Origin: Myceligenerans pegani | GTDB taxonomy: Bacteria; Actinomycetota; Actinomycetes; Actinomycetales; Cellulomonadaceae | DNA length: 64,000 nt | Reading direction: 5' to 3' | Assembly (NCBI RefSeq): GCF_014892515.1 | Contig: NZ_JADBGR010000105.1 | Span: 85,971-149,970, forward strand | Part shown: positions 51,110 through 59,374 of the stretch, one piece after another | Position numbering within the stretch: position 1 is the first letter of the stretch | How the letters are laid out: each line of letters opens with the position of its first letter | The notes under the pieces: generated by a model | The model's database searches: none | Seen by the model: only the letters and a program-made list of their open reading frames with translations | Told to the model about the DNA's origin: nothing | Made by a program: the position numbers and the translations under genes

Positions 51110-52573
51110 CTACCCGAGGCCGACCAGATCGCCGTTCGCCTCGGCGACCAGGCGGCCGTTCACCGCCCGGACCACCCACCCGTCCGGCACGTCCCAGGAC
51201 CACCGTCCGTCGCCGGAACGCAGGTCGAGCGTCACGGCACGCCGAGCTCCGCCCTCGCCCTCGACCAGGATCGTCACCCGCCGCCCATCGGTGAACGCCA
51301 CCTCGTCCTCGTAGCCGTTCCATGCGCCGTCGGCCGGCATGCCGACCTGGGTCCGCCACACCGTCTCACCCGAGGCCAGGTCGATCCCGATCGCCACGCC
51401 CTCGCGGTCGAGCAGCACACCCTCTCGTTGCGTGCGCGCCAGGAACAGCTCCGCGGTCTGGTCGACGTTCCAGAGGATCCGGCCGTCCTCCCCGACGTGC
51501 AGCAACTGCGCGCCCCGCTGGACGAGGGTGACCGCGCCGGGGGACCCGTCCGTGGCGACCGGGTCCAGCACCACGCCGGACGCGTCGCGTTCCCCTTCCC
51601 CGTCCGGGCCGAACATCAACGTCAGACCCGTGCCGATGGCGCCCGCCCGGGCCCAGGCGCGGTAGCCGCCGTCGGGCCGGGCCAGGACCTCGACGTCCCC
51701 GCGTATCGACCGCGCGCGCTCCAGCACCCGCCCGTTCGCCGCCACCCAGGCGTCGATCCCGCACCCCTCCACCAGCACCGTGTGCGCGGTCGTGGCCAGC
51801 GTGACCGACTCGAGGTCGAGCTCGGCGCCGTCGGCGCAGCGCTCCGCGCGACCCACCGTGCGGAACTCGATGGTGCGACGCCACCGCACGGCGCCCGTCG
51901 CGGCGTCCGTGGCCTCCACGCGCACGTCGCGCGCGTCCGTGATCGCACCGAACCACTGACACACGCCGCCCTCGCACGACGAGCTGACCGGCGAGTCCCC
52001 CGGCTCCGGCCCGATCCGCTCCGCCGTCAGGAACGTGCCGTCGGGCCCCGGGACCCGCGGCGGATCGCCGTCCGGGGGCACGCACACCGGGTACTCCGGA
52101 CGGCCCACCTCCGGACCGCAGAGCGTGGTCGCCGCCGGCCCGAAGTCCGCGACCACCTCACCCGAGCGAGGGTCCAGGCCGACGACGTCGCCGCGCACCG
52201 TCGCCACCACCAGTTCCGCCGAGGGCCACGGGCCGGCGACGTCCGGGACACGCCAGCGCTCGCGCGGCGGGCCCTCCAGGGACAGCACGCCGCCGGGGGC
52301 ACCCATCAGACGCTCGGTCCGTTCCCGGTACTCGCCCACCTCGTCCACGACGACGGCGACGACCAGCCCGAGCACGAAGACCGCCAGGAACCACCATCGC
52401 CGGCGCCGCCACCACGGCCGGGCCGGCACTGAGAGCCGCACCGGGCCGTCCCCGTCCCAGACACCGGGCTCCGCGTCGGTACCCGGTTCGCCACCGGGAC
52501 CGGCGGTAGGCGTGGCCGAATCGTCGTCCTCGAGCTCGAAGACGACGCGGTCCGCGCTCTCTGGCCGGCCCAT
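51110..52573 (-). CDS. Membrane-anchored PQQ-type beta-propeller protein, paralog C
   Basis: A 487-residue paralog. The acidic cytosolic N-terminus begins MGRPESADRVVFELEDDD, followed by basic Trp/Arg residues, one membrane helix (about 59-77), the tag RLMGAPGGVLSLEGPPRERW and propeller blades (VVGLDPRSGEVVADF; AIGIDLASGETVWRTQVG; LDLRSGDGRWSWDV). Pairs of Cys in the ectodomain (for example in SSCEGGVCQW) suggest disulfides. It lies in the same direction as paralog B, 129 bp upstream of it. The ATG 52573 has GGAGGG almost adjacent. The function is unknown. Confidence 0.82.
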   Translation of the reverse strand: MGRPESADRVVFELEDDDSATPTAGPGGEPGTDAEPGVWDGDGPVRLSVPARPWWRRRRWWFLAVFVLGLVVAVVVDEVGEYRERTERLMGAPGGVLSLEGPPRERWRVPDVAGPWPSAELVVATVRGDVVGLDPRSGEVVADFGPAATTLCGPEVGRPEYPVCVPPDGDPPRVPGPDGTFLTAERIGPEPGDSPVSSSCEGGVCQWFGAITDARDVRVEATDAATGAVRWRRTIEFRTVGRAERCADGAELDLESVTLATTAHTVLVEGCGIDAWVAANGRVLERARSIRGDVEVLARPDGGYRAWARAGAIGTGLTLMFGPDGEGERDASGVVLDPVATDGSPGAVTLVQRGAQLLHVGEDGRILWNVDQTAELFLARTQREGVLLDREGVAIGIDLASGETVWRTQVGMPADGAWNGYEDEVAFTDGRRVTILVEGEGGARRAVTLDLRSGDGRWSWDVPDGWVVRAVNGRLVAEANGDLVGLG

Positions 52574-52615
52574 CCCTCCATCATCGCGGGTCAGGACCGG
52601 AGAAACTAGAGGTCG

Positions 52616-53404
52616 TCAGGCGGGCAGGCGCTCGCGGAGCCAGGCGATGTCCGGCGCCATGTCACCCTTCGTCTCGCAGATCACCGGCGCCCCGGCGGCC
52701 GCGATCACCGCCACGAGCTGCTCCTCGGGGATGGTGCCGCGCCCGAAGTTGGTGTGCCGGTCCGCGCCGGAGCCCGCCTCGTCCCGGGAGTCGTTGGCGT
52801 GCACCAGGTCGATCCGGCCCGTGATCGCCCGGATCCGATCGGCCGCCTCGGTCAGGTCGATCCCGCCCGCCCAGGCGTGACAGGTGTCGAGACAGAAGCC
52901 GACGACATCGGCGCCGTCGGCCCGCTGGATCGCCTCCCAGAGCTGCTCGATGCGCTCCAGGGTGCGGGCCATGGAGTGATCGCCGCCGGCGGTGTTCTCG
53001 ACGAGCACGGGGACGTCGGTCTCCAACGCGTCGATGGCCTTGCGCCAGTTGTCGAAGCCCTTGGCCGGGTCGTCGTTCACGGTGACGTTCCCGCCGTGCA
53101 CGACGACGCCGCGGGCGCCCATCTCGGCGGCGCGGTCCATCGTGGTCTGCAGCAGCTTGCGGCTCGGTATCCGGATGCGGTTGTTCGTGGAGGCCACGTT
53201 GACGATGTACGGGGCGTGCACGAACACGTCCAGCCCGGCCGCCGCGGCGTCGGCCCGGAACGCCTCGGCACCGCCCTCGTACGCGAGATCCGGGATCTTC
53301 CACTGCTGCGGGTCGTTCACGAACACCTGCACCTGGTCGGCCCCGAGCGCCCGCGCCTCGGACACGGCGTCGGCAAGAGCCACGTGCGCACCGATCTTCA
53401 CCAT
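52616..53404 (-). CDS. nfo: Deoxyribonuclease IV (AP endonuclease)
   Basis: A 262-residue TIM-barrel AP endonuclease of family 2, which incises DNA at abasic sites in base-excision repair. Metal-binding signatures are present: VVHGGNV, VENTAGGDHSM, FCLDTCHAWAGG and LVHANDSRDEAGSGADRHTNFGRG. The start is ATG 53404 (MVKIGAHV), the normal N-terminus for the family; TAGGGT lies 7 nt upstream, with no ribosome site. It is divergent from the DRGH nuclease gene with only 81 bp between starts. Confidence 0.93.
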   Translation of the reverse strand: MVKIGAHVALADAVSEARALGADQVQVFVNDPQQWKIPDLAYEGGAEAFRADAAAAGLDVFVHAPYIVNVASTNNRIRIPSRKLLQTTMDRAAEMGARGVVVHGGNVTVNDDPAKGFDNWRKAIDALETDVPVLVENTAGGDHSMARTLERIEQLWEAIQRADGADVVGFCLDTCHAWAGGIDLTEAADRIRAITGRIDLVHANDSRDEAGSGADRHTNFGRGTIPEEQLVAVIAAAGAPVICETKGDMAPDIAWLRERLPA

Positions 53405-53411
53405 GGGCCCC

Positions 53412-53417
53412 ACCCTA
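53412..53417 (-). promoter_or_regulatory. -10 box for leaderless nfo transcript
   Basis: TAGGGT on the minus strand, 7 nt before ATG 53404, without a Shine-Dalgarno. Confidence 0.55.
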
Positions 53418-53473
53418 GGAGGTCTGTCTGACAAGCGCCGCCGTCGCGGGCGTCGTCGGCCCGTGCGACCTCC

Positions 53474-53479
53474 TACGAT
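53474..53479 (+). promoter_or_regulatory. -10 box for leaderless nuclease transcript
   Basis: TACGAT ends 6 nt before GTG 53486. There is no Shine-Dalgarno. Confidence 0.5.
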
Positions 53480-53485
53480 GTCGCC

Positions 53486-54394
53486 GTGACCGGATACGAC
53501 GCCGAGTTCATCGGCCCCGGCGGCCTCGCCGTCCCGCTCCCCGTACCCGCCCAGAGGACCCGCCGTCTCGACTACACGCACTTCAGCGTGCTGCTGGACC
53601 CGGCGCGCCGCCTCGCGTCGGTGACCGCCTGCACCATCGACGGGGGCAAGCTCGTCGACCTGCCCCGCACCGGGAGCTGGCGGCTCGACCCCCGCGTCCC
53701 GGCACGGGAGCAGGCGGGCAAGAGCCTGTACGAGAACAATCCGCTCGACCGGGGTCACCTCGTACGCCGGCTCGACCCTGTCTGGGGTGACATGGCGTCG
53801 GCGGAGCAGGCGAACGCCGACACGTTCACCTTCACGAACGCGGCCCCTCAGGTGGACGCGTTCAACCAGTCGAAGGAGCTGTGGAACGGGCTCGAGGACC
53901 ACGTCCTGGAGTACGCGAACTCCCACGACCACCGGATCGTCGTGTTCACCGGCCCTGTCCTGGACGAGGACGACCCGGTCTACCGGGGCGTGGCGATCCC
54001 CCGGATGTTCTGGAAGGTGGTCGCGTGGGCCTCGGCCGGTGACGGTCCGACGGGCGACGAAGGGGACTCACGTCTCTACGCCGCGGGTTTCGTGCTCGAT
54101 CAGACCCCGCAGCTCGACGACGCCGACCTCGACGCGATCACCGCCCAGGCGCTCGCCCGCGACCAGGTGCCGCCGCTCGGGCCGTTCCGCACCTATCAGG
54201 TACCGGTGGTCGACGTGGGATCCCTCACATCGATCGATCTCGGCCCCCTGCTCACCGCGGACGTCCTCGGCATGGAACCGCAGCCGCCGTCGGGCAACGA
54301 ACCCGCCGAGATCCTCATACAACGGGTACCGCAGGCGCGGCGCTGGGCAGAACTGACCGTGCGGGAGCAGATCCGCCTGCGGGCCGGTTCGTGA
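53486..54394 (+). CDS. DNA/RNA non-specific endonuclease (DRGH type)
   Basis: A 302-residue nuclease of the NucA/Serratia endonuclease family. The active-site motif LDRGHLVRR has His91, and the conserved FTNAAPQVDAFNQSKELWNGLEDHVL supplies the metal-binding Asn and Glu. It has no signal peptide, unlike most secreted members, so it may be intracellular or use another route. GTG 53486 with TACGAT 6 nt upstream suggests a leaderless mRNA. It shares a short divergent promoter region with nfo. The role is unknown; self-DNA turnover or defence are possible. Confidence 0.85.
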   Translation: MTGYDAEFIGPGGLAVPLPVPAQRTRRLDYTHFSVLLDPARRLASVTACTIDGGKLVDLPRTGSWRLDPRVPAREQAGKSLYENNPLDRGHLVRRLDPVWGDMASAEQANADTFTFTNAAPQVDAFNQSKELWNGLEDHVLEYANSHDHRIVVFTGPVLDEDDPVYRGVAIPRMFWKVVAWASAGDGPTGDEGDSRLYAAGFVLDQTPQLDDADLDAITAQALARDQVPPLGPFRTYQVPVVDVGSLTSIDLGPLLTADVLGMEPQPPSGNEPAEILIQRVPQARRWAELTVREQIRLRAGS

Positions 54395-54440
54395 CCGTTC
54401 GGGGTTCGGACGCAAAGTTCGTCTCAACGCCGGTTACCAA

Positions 54441-54446
54441 TAGTCT
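54441..54446 (+). promoter_or_regulatory. -10 box for leaderless ppc transcript
   Basis: TAGTCT, 7 nt before GTG 54454, without a Shine-Dalgarno. Confidence 0.55.
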
Positions 54447-54453
54447 CTAGATC

Positions 54454-57150
54454 GTGAGTGACACAACCACTGCCCGCGGCTCGGCACGTCACGAGATTCC
54501 CGACCCGCTGCGAGACGACGTCCGACTGCTCGGCGGCCTTCTCGGCGATATCCTTCGCGAGGCCGGCGGGCAGGAACTGCTCGACGACGTCGAGCGGCTG
54601 CGTGAACTGACCATCGAGGCCTACGGCAACGGCCACGACGGGGCGCTGGCCGCGGCGGCGGAGCTCGTCGACGGCTTCACGCTGGAGCGTGCCGAACAGG
54701 TCGCCCGAGCCTTCACCTGCTACTTCCACCTGGCGAACCTCGCCGAGGAGTTCCACCGGGTGCGCGTGCTGCGTACCCGGGAGGCGGGGACCGCCAGCGG
54801 TCCCGCCGTCCTGGAGGGGACTCTTCCCGAGGCGTTCGCTCAGCTCACCGAGGAGGTCGGGCGGAACGAGGCGCTGCGCCGTCTCGACGAGCTCGAGTTC
54901 CGCCCGGTTCTGACCGCCCACCCGACCGAGGCCCGTCGTCGCGCCATCAGCGGCACGATCCGGCGCATCGGCAACCTTCTCGCCGAGCGGGACGAGCAGC
55001 GCCTCGGGGGAGTGTCCCGCGCCGAGAACGAGCGCAGGCTGCTCGCCGAGATCGACACCATGTGGCGCACCTCCCCGATCCGGCAGTCCAAGCCGTCCGT
55101 GCTCGACGAGGTCAAGACCATCATGGGCGTGTTCGACGCCGTCATGGTCGACGTCTTCCCCGACGTGTACCGCCGTCTCGACGACTGGCTGCTCGCCGGC
55201 GACGCCGGCAAGGTGCCCCCGGTGGCCAAGCCGTTCGTGCGCCTCGGCTCCTGGATCGGCGGTGACCGAGACGGGAACCCGAACGTCACCGCCGACGTCA
55301 CCCGCAGGGCGGCCACGCTCGCGTCGGAGCACGCCCTCACGGCGCTGGAGCGCGTCGCGGTCGAGGCGGGCCGCCGGCTCACGCTCGACGAGGGCGACAC
55401 CCCGCCGTCGTCCGAGCTGAACGGCCTGCTGCTCCGCCAGAAGCAGATGTCGGGCGAGCTCGCCGACAAGGCCGCGGCCGCCTCCCCGCGGGAACCGCAC
55501 CGGGCCGCGATGCTCGCCATCGCCGACCGGATCGCCGCCACGCGCACCCGCGACGCCGACCTCGCCTACGCGGATGCCGAGGAACTGGAGCAGGATCTCC
55601 GGGTCGTCCAGGACTCGCTCGTCGCGGCCGGCGCGCCCCGCGCCGCCTACGGCGACCTGCAGCGCCTCATGTGGCAGGTGCAGACCTTCGGCTTCCACCT
55701 CGCGGAGCTCGAGATCCGGCAGCACTCCCAGGTGCACGCCGCGGCGCTCGAGGAGATCCGCGCGAAGGGGGTGCACGGCGACCTGAGCGAGCGCACCACC
55801 GAGGTGCTCGACACCTTCCGTGCGCTCGGCGCCGTCCAGCGGCGGTACGGCAAGCGAGCGGCCCGGCGGTACATCGTCTCCTTCACGCAGGAGCCGGCAC
55901 ACCTGGCCGCCGTGTACGAACTCGCCGCGCTCGCCTTCGAGGGCTCGGACGACGCCCCGGTCATCGACGCGATCCCGCTGTTCGAGACGTTCGCCGACCT
56001 GCGCAACTCCGTGGACATCCTGGAATCGATGCTCACACTGCCGGCCGTGCAGAAGCGGCTCGCGGACAACGGGCGCCGGGTCGAGGTCATGCTCGGCTAC
56101 TCCGACTCGTCGAAGGACGTCGGGCCGGTCTCGGCCACCCTCGCGACCGACCAGGCCCAGTCGCGGATCGCGGAGTGGGCCCGGCGGCACGACATCACGC
56201 TCACGCTGTTCCACGGCCGCGGGGGCGCGCTCGGCCGCGGCGGCGGCCCCGCGAACCGCGCGGTGCTCGCGCAGCCGCCGCACTCGGTGGACGGCCGGTT
56301 CAAGCTGACGGAGCAGGGCGAGGTCATCCTGGCGCGTTACGGCGACCCGATGATCGCCGCCCGGCACATCGAGCAGGTCGCCGCGGCGACGCTGCTCGCG
56401 TCGGCCCCGTCCGTCGAGAAGCGCAACGCGGACGCGGCTGCGGACTTCACCGGGCTCGCCGAGCGCCTCGACACCGCGTCGCGGGGCCGGTTCCACGAGC
56501 TCGTGCGGTCCGAGGGGTTCCCGCAGTGGTTCGCGCAGGTCACGCCGCTGGAGGAGGTCGGCATGCTGCCGATCGGCTCCCGGCCGGCGAAGCGCGGCCT
56601 GTCGGTGAACAGCCTCGACGACCTGCGCGCCATCCCGTGGGTGTTCTCCTGGTCGCAGGCGCGCATCAACCTGGCCGGCTGGTTCGGGCTGGGCACCGCC
56701 CTGAAGGAGTTCGGCGAGGCGGCCGACGGCGGCCTGGACCGCCTCCGGGAGGCCCGCGACCGGTGGCCGCTGTTCGCGACGCTGCTGGACAACGTCGAGA
56801 TGTCGCTCGCCAAGACGGACGAGCGGATCGCCGAGATGTACCTGGCGCTCGGCGACCGGGACGACCTCGCGCGCATGGTGCTCGACGAACTCCGGCTCAC
56901 CCGTGAGTGGGTGCTGAGGATCTCGGGCAACGCGTACCCGCTGGCCGGCCGCCGCGTGCTGGGTCGCGCCGTGCAGGTGCGCTCGCCCTACGTCGACGCG
57001 CTCTCGCTGCTGCAGGTCCGCGCGCTGCGGGGCCTGCGGACGGGGGCCGACGGCGAGGCGGAGGTCGACGAGGCCTACCGCGGACGCCTGCAGCACCTGC
57101 TGCTCCTGACGGTCAACGGCGTCTCGGCGGGCCTGCAGAACACCGGCTGA
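54454..57150 (+). CDS. ppc: Phosphoenolpyruvate carboxylase
   Basis: An 898-residue PEP carboxylase, which forms oxaloacetate from PEP and bicarbonate to refill the TCA cycle. Catalytic motifs are all present: TAHPTEARRR (His156), SWIGGDRDGNPNVT (271-275), VMLGYSDSSKDVG (Lys554) and FHGRGGALGRGGGP (His587, Arg589). The inhibitor/active-site loop regions and the C-terminal QNTG are also present. Length and architecture are normal. GTG 54454 has TAGTCT 7 nt upstream. It is followed by the CbiX-like gene with 54 bp between. Confidence 0.97.
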   Translation: MSDTTTARGSARHEIPDPLRDDVRLLGGLLGDILREAGGQELLDDVERLRELTIEAYGNGHDGALAAAAELVDGFTLERAEQVARAFTCYFHLANLAEEFHRVRVLRTREAGTASGPAVLEGTLPEAFAQLTEEVGRNEALRRLDELEFRPVLTAHPTEARRRAISGTIRRIGNLLAERDEQRLGGVSRAENERRLLAEIDTMWRTSPIRQSKPSVLDEVKTIMGVFDAVMVDVFPDVYRRLDDWLLAGDAGKVPPVAKPFVRLGSWIGGDRDGNPNVTADVTRRAATLASEHALTALERVAVEAGRRLTLDEGDTPPSSELNGLLLRQKQMSGELADKAAAASPREPHRAAMLAIADRIAATRTRDADLAYADAEELEQDLRVVQDSLVAAGAPRAAYGDLQRLMWQVQTFGFHLAELEIRQHSQVHAAALEEIRAKGVHGDLSERTTEVLDTFRALGAVQRRYGKRAARRYIVSFTQEPAHLAAVYELAALAFEGSDDAPVIDAIPLFETFADLRNSVDILESMLTLPAVQKRLADNGRRVEVMLGYSDSSKDVGPVSATLATDQAQSRIAEWARRHDITLTLFHGRGGALGRGGGPANRAVLAQPPHSVDGRFKLTEQGEVILARYGDPMIAARHIEQVAAATLLASAPSVEKRNADAAADFTGLAERLDTASRGRFHELVRSEGFPQWFAQVTPLEEVGMLPIGSRPAKRGLSVNSLDDLRAIPWVFSWSQARINLAGWFGLGTALKEFGEAADGGLDRLREARDRWPLFATLLDNVEMSLAKTDERIAEMYLALGDRDDLARMVLDELRLTREWVLRISGNAYPLAGRRVLGRAVQVRSPYVDALSLLQVRALRGLRTGADGEAEVDEAYRGRLQHLLLLTVNGVSAGLQNTG

Positions 57151-57204
57151 GCGACCGCGGGACGAGGTCGCGGCGATCGACGGGTTCGGCGAGGAGAGGG
57201 GACG

Positions 57205-58017
57205 ATGGACATGGCGCCAGTACTGGTGGGAACCTCGCACGGGACGGACGACGCCGCGGGGCAGGCCGCCGTGCGCGCGCTGCTGGACGGCGTCCGTGCC
57301 GCGCGGCCCGACCTCGACGTGCGCGAGGCGTTCGTCGACGTGCAGACCCCCGAGGTCGACGACGTGCTGGCGGGGGCCGTGGCCGACGCGGGCTCCGCCG
57401 TCGTCGTCCCCCTGCTGCTGTCGACGGGTTATCACGTGCGGCACGACATCGCCCGCGCGGTCGCCGCGCACGATGACGCGGCGGTCTCCGCAGAGCCGCT
57501 CGGCCCGGACCCACGGCTCGTCGACCTGCTGACCGACCGGCTCGCGGAGATCGACGAGAGTTCGGGCCTCCGGCCGGACGACGCCGTGGTGCTGGCCGCC
57601 GCCGGGTCGTCGGTCGCGGCGGCGGCCGTCGCGGTCGAGGAGGTCGCGGCCGGCCTCGCGGAGCGGCTGGGCCGTCCGGTGACGCCGTCGTACGGCGCCG
57701 GCGCCGAGCCGCGCGTCCCGGCAGCGGTCGCGGCGGTGCGGGCGGGATCGACCGGCGACGGCGGTGGCGGCGAGGGCGAAGCCGTCGTGGCGGGCACGAC
57801 CCCTGCGGAGGGCGACGCCGGCGTGCCCGGCCGGGTCGTGGTCGCCTCCTACCTGCTGGCCCCGGGGTACTTCCACGACCGCGTCCTGGAAGCGGGGGCG
57901 GACGTCGTGACCGCCCCGCTGGCGCCGTCGGGCACCCCGGACGACCGCCTGGTCCGGATCGTCCTCGATCGCTACGAGGCAGCGGCGGATCGGCTCGCGC
58001 TGAGGCGCAGCTCGTAG
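57205..58017 (+). CDS. CbiX/SirB-like chelatase family protein
   Basis: A 270-residue protein made of two related halves typical of CbiX-type sirohydrochlorin chelatases. The metal-binding GTSHGT (His12) is in the first half and LLLSTGYHVRHDI supplies the second His. The family inserts Co2+ or Fe2+ into sirohydrochlorin for cobalamin or siroheme. No other tetrapyrrole genes are in the window, so the substrate is uncertain. A Gly-rich loop (about 180-190) lies in the second half. The ATG has GGAGAGGGG upstream. It is probably co-transcribed with ppc or from its own promoter. Confidence 0.82.
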   Translation: MDMAPVLVGTSHGTDDAAGQAAVRALLDGVRAARPDLDVREAFVDVQTPEVDDVLAGAVADAGSAVVVPLLLSTGYHVRHDIARAVAAHDDAAVSAEPLGPDPRLVDLLTDRLAEIDESSGLRPDDAVVLAAAGSSVAAAAVAVEEVAAGLAERLGRPVTPSYGAGAEPRVPAAVAAVRAGSTGDGGGGEGEAVVAGTTPAEGDAGVPGRVVVASYLLAPGYFHDRVLEAGADVVTAPLAPSGTPDDRLVRIVLDRYEAAADRLALRRSS

Positions 58018-58086
58018 CGTCCTGCGCCCGGAACCTGTCCCAGGGATTCCGCGCGCCGATCGCCGCCCACCCGGTGGCCCGCCGAC

Positions 58087-58191
58087 CATGAGGTTGCCGA
58101 CGCGATCATGAGGTTGTCTGCTCGTCCTTCTCGGGCGACGCGCGACAACCTCACGCCCATGTCGGCCTCAGACCATGCCGGCAACCTCATG
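58087..58191. repeat. Nested inverted repeats around a TGAGGTTG motif
   Basis: The outer arms CATGAGGTTGCCG (58087-58099) and CGGCAACCTCATG (58179-58191) are perfect over 13 bp. Inside lies a 10-bp pair, TGAGGTTGTC (58109-58118) and GACAACCTCA (58144-58153). The motif thus occurs twice in each orientation in about 105 bp, between convergent genes. It overlaps the last codons of the exonuclease gene. It is REP- or BIME-like and not explained by a simple terminator. Confidence 0.8.
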
Positions 58192-59164
58192 CCTGGTGCT
58201 CTGCGCGGGTGGACGCCGTGCGCTCCGCGAGGGCGTCGCGGACCCGCTTCACGCTGGACCGGATGCCCCAGCGCTCGGCGAGGGCTTCGAGGGCGTCGTC
58301 GTCCGCCGGTGCGGCGGGCAGGGCGTCGTCGAACGCCGGCAGCGGGGCGTCGCGTGCCACCCGCACCACGCGGGGCGCGACGGCGAGGTAGTCCGCGGCC
58401 TCGACGAGGCGCTTGCGCTGGGTGGCGGTGAGGCCCCTGTCGGACTCGTCGTCGCGGGCGCGCAGGATACCGGCCAGGTCGCCGTAGCGTTCGAGCAGCT
58501 TGGCGGCGGTCTTCTCGCCGATACCGGGGACGCCGGGCAGGCCGTCCGACGGGTCGCCGCGCAGCGTCGCCATGTCCGCGTACGCCTGGCCGGTGGGCAC
58601 CCCGTACCTCGCGGCGAGAGCCGCCTGGTCGACGACGTCGGGGTCGCGCACCCCGCGCGCGGGGTACAGCACGCGGACCCCCGCGGAGTCGTCGACGAGC
58701 TGGAACAGGTCGCGATCACCCGTGACGATGTCGACGCCCGACGACGGCGCACCGGGCGCGGTGCCGGACCGGCGCACCTCGCGCTCGGTGAGAGTGCCGA
58801 TCACGTCGTCGGCCTCGTGACCGGGGATCCCGACGCGGGCGATCCCGAACGCGGCGAGCACCTCGACGATGACGGGGATCTGCGGGGCCAGCCCTTCGGG
58901 CACCACCTCGGTCCCCGCCGCCTCGTCCGCGACGCGGTGCGCCTTGTACGACGCGATGGCGTCGACCCGGAACGCCGGGCGCCAGTCGTCGTCCCAGCAG
59001 GCCACCACGCGGTCCGGTCGGTGCTCGGTGATCAGCCACGCGACCGTGTCCAGCAGGCCGCGGATCGCGTTGACGGGTTCGCCCTGGGGCGACCGCAGGG
59101 AATCGGGCACGCCGAAGAAGGCTCGGAAGTACAGGGACGCCGTGTCGAGCAGCATCAAGCTCAT
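58187..59164 (-). CDS. 5'-3' exonuclease (PolA N-terminal-like)
   Basis: A 325-residue FEN-type 5'-nuclease homologous to the N-terminal domain of DNA polymerase I but free-standing. It has an N-terminal LLDTASLYFRAFFG with the first active-site Asp, metal ligands in GHEADDVIGTL and IVTGDRDLFQLV, and the helix-three-turn-helix GLPGVPGIGEKTAAKLL that binds DNA. Many actinobacteria encode such an extra exonuclease. ATG 59164 gives MSLMLLDTAS; upstream in-frame ATGs exist (59194, 59236) but add unusual sequence. It probably acts in DNA repair or Okazaki fragment processing. Confidence 0.9.
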   Translation of the reverse strand: MSLMLLDTASLYFRAFFGVPDSLRSPQGEPVNAIRGLLDTVAWLITEHRPDRVVACWDDDWRPAFRVDAIASYKAHRVADEAAGTEVVPEGLAPQIPVIVEVLAAFGIARVGIPGHEADDVIGTLTEREVRRSGTAPGAPSSGVDIVTGDRDLFQLVDDSAGVRVLYPARGVRDPDVVDQAALAARYGVPTGQAYADMATLRGDPSDGLPGVPGIGEKTAAKLLERYGDLAGILRARDDESDRGLTATQRKRLVEAADYLAVAPRVVRVARDAPLPAFDDALPAAPADDDALEALAERWGIRSSVKRVRDALAERTASTRAEHQA

Positions 59165-59374
59165 GGGGGTCAGCCTGCCACCCGTCACTGACATCGGCGC
59201 CGGCGATCGCGGATCCACCCGCCGAGCTCCCGTCACGAAAGTGGGCGAAAGTATCGAATGTTTCTACTTAAACGTTTGAAACGTTGACACCGACATCAAC
59301 TGCCCCGAAGACTGCCGACCACGGCGCCACCTGCGCGCCTGATCCATCGATGACCGCACGAGGGAGTGCATTCC
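59165..59374. promoter_or_regulatory. Upstream region of the GH11 xylanase gene
   Basis: This AT-rich stretch contains TTAAACGTTTGA (59268-59279), a near-perfect dyad centred on CG, directly followed by AACGTT (59280-59285). TTGACA at 59284-59289 could be the -35 box. Dyads of this type are typical LacI-family operators of sugar regulons. A looser version, CTAAACGGTTCG, lies before the CBM2 esterase. Confidence 0.4.

Noticed and set aside
49196-52432. 1078-residue open frame on the plus strand across two propeller genes
   Set aside because: The minus-strand propeller proteins have conserved paralogs and matching starts. This frame has no recognisable protein features.
54424-58089. 1221-residue open frame on the minus strand across ppc and the chelatase gene
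   Set aside because: It covers two unmistakable genes in the other direction. Its composition is typical of an antisense frame and no family features are visible.
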